Assembly (NCBI GenBank): GCA_023412915.1
Contig: JAEZRE010000006.1
Span: 124,001-188,000, forward strand
Origin: Bacillota bacterium
Lineage (GTDB): Bacteria > Bacillota > Clostridia > Acetivibrionales > DTU013
DNA: 64,000 nucleotides
Direction of reading: 5' to 3'
This document shows positions 8,406-15,482 of the stretch, in pieces. The stretch's first letter is position 1, and every line of letters starts with the position of its first letter. A program made the translations under genes and the position numbers. Under the pieces are notes generated by a model. It saw only the letters and a list, made by a program, of their open reading frames with translations, ran no database searches and was not told the DNA's origin.

Positions 8406-9599
8406 ATGATCAGAGAGAGTTTTCTGAGGTTCATATACCAGTCTGCCAGCATGCAGCGCTGGAATGACCATAACAGGCCGAACAAGGGTTTTACGGAGTT
8501 GGACAAGCAAGCCCAGAAGCTGTTTTTTGCCTATGTGATCGGGCGCTTCGAAGAAGAGACGCAAGCCGTAGACTGGACCGCATTGATAGAAGGCGCCTTG
8601 TTCGAGTTTTTTCAGCGCACATTACTGACCGACATCAAACCGCCGATATTTCACATGCTTATGGAAAAGCACGGCGAAAAGCTGAACGGCCTTGTCTTGC
8701 AACAGCTTGACGGTCTGGGACTCAATGACATACAAAAGGGCTTCGGAGAAAGAATGCGCAGCTATCTTTACGATCCTGGCTACAGCAGGCATGAGAAGAG
8801 GATATTGAGCGCATCGCATTATATGGCGACCAAATGGGAGTTCGATATCGTATATCGCATGAGTACGGGCTTCTTTGGAATAGAGGAAACAAGGCGGAGC
8901 ATTGAAAGGCAGCTTGAGGAGCACCAGAACATAGACGGCGTCAGGAAACTGGTATTCAACCGGGAAGCCGTCGATTTCCTCAACCTGGTTGGGCAGCTAA
9001 GGTTCCAGCAGAGGTGGGCGCAGACGCAGAGGATACCGGAGACCTCCGTTGCAGGACACATGCTGATCGTTGCGCTTATGACCTACATACTGACACTGCA
9101 GCTTGATGCGTGCGAAAAACGCAAGTATAACAACTTTTTTGCTGGGCTGTTCCACGACATGCCCGAAGTGCTCACTAGGGACATAATCTCGCCTGTCAAG
9201 AATTCTATCGAAGGTCTCGGCGATCTTATCAAAAACATAGAAGACCTGCAGATGGAGGAAGTTTTGCTCCCGCTGCTGCCGAAAGGCTGGAGGCCTGAGA
9301 TCAGATACTTTACCGGGAATGAGTTTGCAGACAAGATAATTCTCGACGGCAAAACAATCGAGGTAAATACCGAAAAGCTCGGCGAATATTACAATGAGAA
9401 CCGATTCTCACCGGTCGACGGCAGCCTGATAGAATTCTGCGACAAGTTTGCGGCATACATGGAGGCTTATCTTTCAATCAAGCACGGCATAACTTCGCAG
9501 AATCTGCTCGAGGGGCACAGGAACCTGTATGAAAATTTCGGGCATAAGAAGATAGCGGGCATGGACCTGGGAGTGCTGTTCGATTACTTCAGGCTTTAA
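8406..9599 (+). CDS. HD-domain phosphohydrolase
   Basis: The product is 397 residues with an AAGGAGG site before the ATG. The HD-domain metal ligands are spread over the middle: SVAGHMLIVALM around residue 220, then FAGLFHDMPEVLTRDIISPVK around residues 245-265 containing the His-Asp doublet. A late DKFAAYMEAYLSIKHG supplies the C-terminal Asp. This pattern fits the YfbR-like/HD_3 group of nucleotide or phosphate-ester hydrolases. The 200-residue N-terminal part is helical and not recognised. The gene is monocistronic; a repeat-rich intergenic region follows. Confidence 0.8.
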   Translation: MIRESFLRFIYQSASMQRWNDHNRPNKGFTELDKQAQKLFFAYVIGRFEEETQAVDWTALIEGALFEFFQRTLLTDIKPPIFHMLMEKHGEKLNGLVLQQLDGLGLNDIQKGFGERMRSYLYDPGYSRHEKRILSASHYMATKWEFDIVYRMSTGFFGIEETRRSIERQLEEHQNIDGVRKLVFNREAVDFLNLVGQLRFQQRWAQTQRIPETSVAGHMLIVALMTYILTLQLDACEKRKYNNFFAGLFHDMPEVLTRDIISPVKNSIEGLGDLIKNIEDLQMEEVLLPLLPKGWRPEIRYFTGNEFADKIILDGKTIEVNTEKLGEYYNENRFSPVDGSLIEFCDKFAAYMEAYLSIKHGITSQNLLEGHRNLYENFGHKKIAGMDLGVLFDYFRL

Positions 9600-9604
9600 G
9601 CGGA

Positions 9605-9735
9605 CGGGGACAGGGAGCCTTAACAAGTGGGCAGAAGGGTAGGACAGTGGGACAGGGACTCTGTCACGTTCTGATGAAGCGGATTTGCCAAGAGGAAGGT
9701 GGGACAGAGGAAAGCAATATTGTCCCACGCCTGAG
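9605..9735. repeat. REP-like GGGACAGG intergenic repeats
   Basis: The stretch holds several GGGACAGG-type words (9606, 9650, 9701) and a hairpin with GTGGGACA and TGTCCCAC arms at 9699-9728 that lacks a T-run. Together with copies near 904-931, 15406-15420, 33325-33356 and 38927-38981 it looks like a dispersed REP-type family. It separates the HD-hydrolase gene from the next gene. Confidence 0.5.
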
Positions 9736-9776
9736 GGCTGGATACTTTTTGTATAAATTTTTACAGAGGATGACTG

Positions 9777-10436
9777 ATGAATAAATACATGGGTTTTTAC
9801 GAACTTAAAAATATTAACATGCCGACGGTGCCCTGGCGGGAATTCGATGCAGGGACAAAGCTGGACCCGGGACTTTTGTGGACCGTAAGAACTGCAGTCG
9901 AAAGCGGCGGGGATATGAGCCTGCCCAGAGCTGTGGGTGCCACTGCGGCCGAAGCCGAGGAAAAGGGCGGACAATTCCTGAAGAATTATGCCGATATAGG
10001 TCTGGTAATTTATTATCCGTACTTTATAGCCGAGAAAAGCGGGGTTCTCGACATTACCGGAGAGAGAACAGTCGTAGAGGCGGTGGACAAGGATCTGTGG
10101 AATCTTGTGACTGACGGCAAAAGAGACGTCACCGTAATAGTTCCGAAGGATTCACCTGTGATGCAAGATGCGTCCCTCATTACGTCCCTTGTAAACGAAG
10201 TGTCCGCCGACTGCGGAGACTACCGTATAAGCTTTGAAGGTAACAGGTCGTTCCTCGGCGGGGACGAACTGTCCGAGCTCCTTAAGTATGCTTCGGTAAT
10301 AAGGGGAAGGTTCAGGGAGGAGATCAGCGAGGGCAGGTCCGTGGTAGCGGAGTGGAGCTACGCCTATAATACCGATATTAACCATGAACCGGTCGGCAGC
10401 AGGTATATTGTCTTTTATGAACTGAGGAGTATATAG
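9777..10436 (+). CDS. Protein of unknown function, 219 residues
   Basis: I do not recognise this family. The protein is soluble by appearance (no membrane segment or signal). A start MGFYELKNINMPTVPWREFDAG is followed by an Ala/Glu-rich helix around residues 45-65 and LVIYYPYFIAEKSGVL. The central part is alpha/beta-like (DVTVIVPKD, DCGDYRISFEGN), and a closing GSRYIVFYELRSI mirrors the N-terminal MGFYELKNI, suggesting edge strands of one sheet. The start is ATG 9777; the sequence ahead of it has only a weak ribosome site (AGAGGATGA). Codon use looks native. It is convergent with the YwaF-type gene downstream. Confidence 0.6.
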   Translation: MNKYMGFYELKNINMPTVPWREFDAGTKLDPGLLWTVRTAVESGGDMSLPRAVGATAAEAEEKGGQFLKNYADIGLVIYYPYFIAEKSGVLDITGERTVVEAVDKDLWNLVTDGKRDVTVIVPKDSPVMQDASLITSLVNEVSADCGDYRISFEGNRSFLGGDELSELLKYASVIRGRFREEISEGRSVVAEWSYAYNTDINHEPVGSRYIVFYELRSI

Positions 10437-10481
10437 GGCGCCTATCCCTGGGCCGACGCCTGTCCACTTTCGGTCGCCTGT

Positions 10482-11258
10482 TCAGGTTCCTGTTCCGATG
10501 CCCGTTCCTGTTCCGGCACCGGTTCCGATCCCGGTTCCGCGTGATTTCCTGTTGCCGGGGGCAAATGGAAGATACAGCAGTGTGAACAGCAGCAGCGCCA
10601 CGGCTTCCAGTGAAAGTATATACCAGGGCCATGGCCCCAGCAGGTCCAGCAGCGTCCCGCCTTCAGGCTTGCGGCTGAGAAAAAGATAATTCCCCTTGGT
10701 GAGTATATTCACAGGAAAGATAAAAACGGCATACAGATTAGTTATCAAAAACGTCTTCAATACCGATTTCCCGGACGGCCTGAAGCCTTCGACCGCAATC
10801 ATGTAGATGCATGTCAGCAGTATGACGGCATGCGAAACAAAAAACTGGTAAAATACGAAATGCGGAAACGTGTACGGGCCTATATCGGGGGTCAGTATGG
10901 CCTGGGTGGCGCCTCCTACTCCCCAGAAATATAGCAGTTCGGCGGGAAGCCGGCGCTTCGTCAGCAAAACCGCGATCGTAAGAAACAGTGAAAGATCGCA
11001 TAGCTGCAAAGGCAGCGTAACTTCGAGAGACCATTCTCCCGAAACCGTATACCATATATAGATAGAGGCCTGCTGCAGCGTTATAAAGGCGGCAAAAGCA
11101 TACCTGAAATTCTTTTTCGAACGGTCGGTTGCGAAGCATTTCCTGCAAAGCAGTAGCGCGATGCAGGCAGCCGATATGAACGCTATTGATATAAGATGCG
11201 GCGCGGAATACGATACCAAATACCCATTGCTTGGACCGAAGGATAACCAACCCTCCAT
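10482..11258 (-). CDS. YwaF/TIGR02206-type integral membrane protein
   Basis: The 258-residue protein has about seven hydrophobic helices and the hallmarks of the TIGR02206 (YwaF) family: an N-terminal SxPH motif (YSAPHLISI), EVTLPLQLCDLSLFLTIAVL, FWGVGGATQAILTPDIG and FPHFVFYQFFVSHAVILL. Its function is unknown. Oddly, the last 20 residues are an almost pure Gly-Thr repeat encoded by a hexanucleotide tract (GTTCCN units on the plus strand, about 10480-10545) that continues beyond the stop. Slippage has probably extended the C-terminus past the natural end of the family, near LPFAPGNRKS. The ATG at 11258 follows a G-rich ribosome site. Confidence 0.85.
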   Translation of the reverse strand: MEGWLSFGPSNGYLVSYSAPHLISIAFISAACIALLLCRKCFATDRSKKNFRYAFAAFITLQQASIYIWYTVSGEWSLEVTLPLQLCDLSLFLTIAVLLTKRRLPAELLYFWGVGGATQAILTPDIGPYTFPHFVFYQFFVSHAVILLTCIYMIAVEGFRPSGKSVLKTFLITNLYAVFIFPVNILTKGNYLFLSRKPEGGTLLDLLGPWPWYILSLEAVALLLFTLLYLPFAPGNRKSRGTGIGTGAGTGTGIGTGT

Positions 11259-11401
11259 TTGACCACACCCCCCAATTCATTTTATTATAACATGCATTCA
11301 GCGTTATAAAAATCGAATCGTACAGGTTTCCCCTGCTATTGCGGCTGAATATATTGATAGTGATAAACGGCGGCAGCAAAACGCAGCTCGGGAGATAAAT
11401 T

Positions 11402-12328
11402 ATGGACAGGAAAAGAACCCGTAAGAAAAAAAGCATGTCGGAATTCGCTCTATCTCGGATACCGGACAGTGCGGTAATTCAGTTTATTTTTTATGAGGAT
11501 TTCGATAATGACGGTATAAAAGAAGCAATTATAGGCTTCTCCCGGTTTTCGCCATTTCCGCCCGATTCGGCCATCCTTCTTATCAAGCGCCAGGAAGAGG
11601 AATTCAAGTATATATGGCTTCCGTTGGCAGATAATCCGGCGCTGCCTGATCAGACAGGGATATTGGATAATGCGGCTGCAGTCGACACCGACAACGACGG
11701 TACGCCCGAACTTATCGTATCAAGGTCCTTGAACAGCGAGCACGAGATAGAAGTCACCGTATATGACTGGAACGGAGACAGCTTTGCACCCGCATGGCGC
11801 AGCAGCGAAGTTTTTTATCATGGAAGTATGGAAGTGGATGATACGGAGAATGGCAATATTCCTGGAATAATCATCGAATATGGTGTAAAAACGGAAAATG
11901 GTCTGATAGAGGTCAATGATTCCTCCTACCATGTCAGGGCAGCCTGCTCTTATAAATGGGACGGCGTTTCATACATCCGGTCGGGATATAAAGTCCGGGC
12001 GCCCTATGTAAGCTTCAATGCCGCTGCCGATTTCCTGCTGGCAGTCTGGACCGGGGATTTGGATAAAGCATACGGTTCGGTTGTCCTTCCTGGGTTTTTA
12101 GGGCTTGAAGGGCTGGATGACAGCAGCCCCGCAGCATTTAAAAGCCATCTTGAAAGAAACGTGCTCCCTGTAATCGGCCGAAACCTGGAAAAAGGCAGGC
12201 TTATGCCGGCTGAACCAAGCGATACGTGCTGCCAGTTCTATGGAGCGGAGGATACTTTCAGCGTGGAGCTTGTGCGGGAAAACGGCCGTGTGAAGGTGTA
12301 CAGTCTGAATATAATCAAAATAATATAA
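11402..12328 (+). CDS. FG-GAP/VCBS-like protein of unknown function
   Basis: The 308-residue product has a basic N-terminus (MDRKRTRKKK) without a signal peptide. It carries two acidic calcium-loop-like repeats, FDNDGIKEAIIGF near residue 35 and DTDNDGTPELIVS near residue 98, as found in FG-GAP/VCBS beta-propeller blades. The rest is beta-rich and unrecognised; a C-terminal part (AADFLLAVWTGDLDKAYGSVVLP) could be a separate small domain. Such blades are usually extracellular, so the lack of a visible signal is odd; a longer start or non-classical export is possible. The ATG follows GGGAG. The gene is monocistronic and precedes the pseudo-PP2C gene. Confidence 0.6.
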   Translation: MDRKRTRKKKSMSEFALSRIPDSAVIQFIFYEDFDNDGIKEAIIGFSRFSPFPPDSAILLIKRQEEEFKYIWLPLADNPALPDQTGILDNAAAVDTDNDGTPELIVSRSLNSEHEIEVTVYDWNGDSFAPAWRSSEVFYHGSMEVDDTENGNIPGIIIEYGVKTENGLIEVNDSSYHVRAACSYKWDGVSYIRSGYKVRAPYVSFNAAADFLLAVWTGDLDKAYGSVVLPGFLGLEGLDDSSPAAFKSHLERNVLPVIGRNLEKGRLMPAEPSDTCCQFYGAEDTFSVELVRENGRVKVYSLNIIKII

Positions 12329-12418
12329 AAATCCTTTTTATTTTATATTATTTTCATAATATGGAACCTCGGATTGCTAAAATTCGTCAAAAATCCAAGG
12401 CAGCATCGTTGTATTTTA

Positions 12419-12447
12419 TTGAATACATGGTATAACTATGGTATTAT
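12419..12447 (+). promoter_or_regulatory. Likely sigma-A promoter of the pseudo-PP2C/LysM gene
   Basis: TTGAAT (12419-12424) and TATTAT (12442-12447) are 17 bases apart, about 65 bases before the start codon. An alternative overlapping pair (TTGTAT, 16 bases, TATAAC) is also possible. Confidence 0.4.
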
Positions 12448-12512
12448 ACTGGTAGACAATTCTTAACATACCCGGTTTGTTTCGGCTTTACAGAAGATGA
12501 GGGGGGATACAT

Positions 12513-13931
12513 ATGGAAAATAACATAAAAATATCATTTTCCGCAGCAACCCACATAGGCGCAGCGTGTACGACAAACAACGACAGAATATTCGCCAACG
12601 GCAAATACATTTATAAGAGTCCGGCCGATTTCGCACAGGTCTCGCTTGAGGTAAGCGACGACAGGTGCTTTTTTGCACTTTCCGAACATATGGAAGATGA
12701 AGAGTCGGGCATTTCGCTCACAAATGACCTTAAAAGATTTCACCAGAAGGCAATGGGCAGCACAAAGGACATACATGTCAAGCTGGACGATCTGGTGCAG
12801 TGCGTCGAACAGTCGAGCAATCTGCTCCACAGCATTTCACTCGGCGAAAACTATTTCAAGGACAGGAAGCCGTCCTTTGCAGGTGTGATTATAGACGACG
12901 GCAGTATAGCAGCCGTGAACCTCGGTAATTGCAGGATATACAAGCTTGACGGCGAGACCTTCAAGCTTCTTGTGAACGATTATAAAAAGGCAGAGCGTCT
13001 CTTGAAGATGGGCATAATCAGCAACGAGCAGGCTGAAATGCTGTCGGGGCAGCAGAAAGCATCGACGGAGGAAGGCGCGTCGACGGTTAAAAAGTCTGAT
13101 ATCAATCCTCTAAGGGCGGGGATCGTGTATCTTATATGCAGCAAAGGCCTGACCAATGCCGTCAGCGAAGATGTGATATACGACATAATGCAGTCGGGCG
13201 ATAAACCGGACGAAATAGCAGGAAAGCTCGTAGAAGCGGCTATCGACAATGAATCCGAATTCAACATAACAGCGATGGTCATAAAGGTCGAAAGCATGGG
13301 CGAAAAGAATGATGATGTACAGATACCGAGGGTGAACCAATACAGATCGGCCAGGCCGGTACCAAGCTCCATCCCGCCCAGAAATGCAAGAGTCGTTGCT
13401 GGAAGGCATAAAAAATCACCGGATTTCGGCAGGATAGCATCGATGGCGATACTGTTCATATTAGTAGCGGCGGTTTTGTACGGAGGGTTCCAGCTCTGGA
13501 TGATGCTCAGCGGAAGGGATACCCAAGGTACCGTGGCTGAACAGCAGACAACACTGTCGCCTGAAGATACGGCTTCAGGTGAGGATACCTCGATCGACGT
13601 CACAGATACAGCCGGTGAAGAAACCACGCTGAACGAAAATGCCGGCACTTCCGAAGACGCAACCGGTACCGACAACGCCGGTAACAAAGATACCGATACG
13701 GCTGCAGGCAGCAATAACGATAACGGTACGGGATCCGGAAAGACGGGCGACAGCCAGACAAAGGCAGGGGGTACTACCTATACCGTTAAGGCAGGCGATA
13801 TGCTTATGAATATCGCTAAGAAATTCTACGGGAGTGAAAACAAGTACAAACTGATCATGGACGCCAACGGATTGACGAATCCGGACAAGATAACGGAAGG
13901 TCAGAAGCTCATCATCCCGCCGGCGGATTAA
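12513..13931 (+). CDS. Degenerate PP2C-like domain, membrane segment and LysM domain
   Basis: The 472-residue protein has three parts. Residues 1-260 follow the PP2C/PPM fold order: an NND near residue 24 replacing NED, FFALSEHMEDEESG where active enzymes have a DGMGGH core, a LGNCRIYKL equivalent of GDSRxY, ICSKGLT replacing the CSDGLT metal site, and FNITAMVIKV replacing the DNIT site. Most metal-binding Asp residues are therefore lost, so it is probably a pseudophosphatase. A membrane helix lies at about 309-331. An acidic Thr/Asp/Gly linker and a LysM domain (TYTVKAGDMLMNIAKKFYG to LIIPP, about 425-470) follow outside. I infer a cytosolic sensing domain tethered to peptidoglycan. Start ATG follows GAGGGGGG. 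Confidence 0.8.
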   Translation: MENNIKISFSAATHIGAACTTNNDRIFANGKYIYKSPADFAQVSLEVSDDRCFFALSEHMEDEESGISLTNDLKRFHQKAMGSTKDIHVKLDDLVQCVEQSSNLLHSISLGENYFKDRKPSFAGVIIDDGSIAAVNLGNCRIYKLDGETFKLLVNDYKKAERLLKMGIISNEQAEMLSGQQKASTEEGASTVKKSDINPLRAGIVYLICSKGLTNAVSEDVIYDIMQSGDKPDEIAGKLVEAAIDNESEFNITAMVIKVESMGEKNDDVQIPRVNQYRSARPVPSSIPPRNARVVAGRHKKSPDFGRIASMAILFILVAAVLYGGFQLWMMLSGRDTQGTVAEQQTTLSPEDTASGEDTSIDVTDTAGEETTLNENAGTSEDATGTDNAGNKDTDTAAGSNNDNGTGSGKTGDSQTKAGGTTYTVKAGDMLMNIAKKFYGSENKYKLIMDANGLTNPDKITEGQKLIIPPAD

Positions 13932-14331
13932 GCTTTATACAGCATGCAGAAGGGCTCCGATTCCTAAGCGCATTGAACCGGCGTAAGTTGCCTCAGTTCA
14001 ATTCACAGTGGGAGAGGGGCTTTTTACTTGTAAAATAATTCTTGATTTTTCGTAGTGGCGGAGTATAATTGTAGATAGGTCAAAGAAAGTCAAAGTCAGC
14101 AGAGAATAAACCTGGGTAAGTGGAAATCAGCGGGGATTAGCAGAGGTTAGCAGAGGTTAGCAGAGATCAGCAATGATCATCGGCTTATCCGGGTTGATTG
14201 AAATGCAGAAACATTTGGATAACCCGGAATTATCGCTTGTAACCTTTAGCTGGTGTGAGACTGGGCAAGTTTATGTTGAAGGCGTTTGAACATAATATAG
14301 GAATATATTCTCTGTGTAACGAGGTGGTTTT
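13932..14331. repeat. Gene-free 400-bp stretch with short direct repeats before dnaJ-like gene
   Basis: No gene is apparent. It holds a promoter-like pair at 14042-14069 (listed separately). Three near-identical 10-base direct repeats (TTAGCAGAGG) follow at about 14136-14170. An 8-base inverted repeat (TCCGGGTT at about 14188 and AACCCGGA near 14220) lies before the dnaJ-like start. Neither CIRCE nor a clear CtsR box was spotted. Confidence 0.4.
14042..14069 (+). promoter_or_regulatory. Likely sigma-A promoter ahead of the dnaJ-like/clpB genes
   Basis: TTGATT (14042-14047), a 16-base spacer and a consensus TATAAT (14064-14069) form a good vegetative promoter. The transcript would have a leader of about 255 bases before the dnaJ-like gene. 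Confidence 0.5.
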
Positions 14332-15285
14332 ATGAAATACAGAGACTACTACGAAATATTGGGAGTTGATAAGAAGGCGTCCCAGGATGAGATAAAGAAG
14401 GCGTACAGAAAGCTCGCCAAAAAGTATCATCCGGACGCGCATCCCGGGGATAAGGCGGCTGAGGAAAAATTCAAGGAAGCCAACGAGGCTTATGAAGTTC
14501 TTGGAAATGAAGAGAAAAGAAAAAAGTACGATCAGTTCGGCAGTGAAGGACAATTCAGAAACGGCGCCGATTTCGATCCTTCGCAGTACGGCTTTGGCAA
14601 TAATGTCAGATATGAGTTCAGGCAGGGGAACACCGGGGATTTCAGCGATTTTTTCAATATGTTTTTCGGTGGCGGAAGCCCGTTTGATCCATTTAGCAGT
14701 GGCAGCGTATTCGGCCGGGGACAGGGTAGGCAGGGCAGCGTACCACGCAGCAGGCAGATGCCGGGACAGGATAACGAGGCATTGATGGAAATTACACCGG
14801 CAGAAGGCTTTGCCGGTGCGGAAAAGAGAATAAGCCTGAGGACGCCATCCGGCGAACGGACAATCTCGCTCAGAATACCGGCAGGGATCAGGCCTGGCGA
14901 GAAGATAAAGCTTTCTGGTCAGGGGGGACCGGGGAGCAATGGAGGAAGAAGCGGAGACCTCTATCTTGGCGTGGAGTTTACCAAAGATTCGGGCTTTGAA
15001 CTCAACGGTCTCGATCTGGAAGCAGCGGTGCCGCTGTACCCTTGGGAGGCTGCCCTGGGCTCGGAGATACCCTTCAACACGCTGGATGGAAGGATCTCAG
15101 TCAAAATCCCCCCACGAATACAGTCGGGAAACAAAATAAGGGTAGCGGGCCGTGGATACAGGGACAGGTCAGGTGCGCGGGGCGATCTGTATCTCAAGGT
15201 GACGCTTGTCAATCCTGAAAGGTTGAACAGCGCGCAGCTCGAGCTGTACGAGAAGCTGAGCAGGATATCGCCGCCGCACAGGTAA
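14332..15285 (+). CDS. DnaJ-class (CbpA-like) co-chaperone without zinc fingers
   Basis: The 317-residue protein has a canonical J-domain (residues 1-70; DYYEILGV, then YHPDAHPGD with the HPD motif that stimulates DnaK ATPase). A Gly/Phe-rich region (about 75-145) is followed by two C-terminal substrate-binding beta domains (GFAGAEKRISL to the end). The CxxCxGxG zinc repeats of true DnaJ are absent, making it a class II, CbpA-type J protein. It lies about 200 bases upstream of clpB; pairing of a J protein with the ClpB disaggregase fits cooperation in protein disaggregation. The ATG has a GAGGTGG ribosome site. A 317-residue length is usual for CbpA. Confidence 0.9.
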   Translation: MKYRDYYEILGVDKKASQDEIKKAYRKLAKKYHPDAHPGDKAAEEKFKEANEAYEVLGNEEKRKKYDQFGSEGQFRNGADFDPSQYGFGNNVRYEFRQGNTGDFSDFFNMFFGGGSPFDPFSSGSVFGRGQGRQGSVPRSRQMPGQDNEALMEITPAEGFAGAEKRISLRTPSGERTISLRIPAGIRPGEKIKLSGQGGPGSNGGRSGDLYLGVEFTKDSGFELNGLDLEAAVPLYPWEAALGSEIPFNTLDGRISVKIPPRIQSGNKIRVAGRGYRDRSGARGDLYLKVTLVNPERLNSAQLELYEKLSRISPPHR

Positions 15286-15313
15286 GTAGGCGGCGCCGGC
15301 AGTGCCAGGGCAT

Positions 15314-15420
15314 GAATCAAAATGAGTCAAAAATAAGTCGGAAATCAGTCAAAAATGAGCCGGAAATGAGTCGGTAATGAGTCAAAAATGAGTCGGAAAT
15401 CAGTTGGGGACGGTTCTCTG
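15314..15420. repeat. Tandem AATGAGTC repeats and a GGGACGGTTCT element before clpB
   Basis: About eight imperfect copies of an 11-base unit of the form AATGAGTCGGA or AATGAGTCAAA run from 15314 to 15404. They are followed directly by GGGGACGGTTCTCTG (15406-15420), the core of the dispersed repeat also seen at 38927-38981. The array lies between the J-protein gene and clpB and ends about 60 bases before the clpB start. Confidence 0.6.
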
Positions 15421-15482
15421 AAGCATTCGCGAGCCAGGCACTATCATCGGGTCACTTGGATGAAATAAGGAGGTACATTGAT

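Noticed and set aside
14136..14175. Possible CRISPR from direct repeats
   Set aside because: Three 10-base repeats without spacers of constant size; nothing resembling cas genes is in the window.
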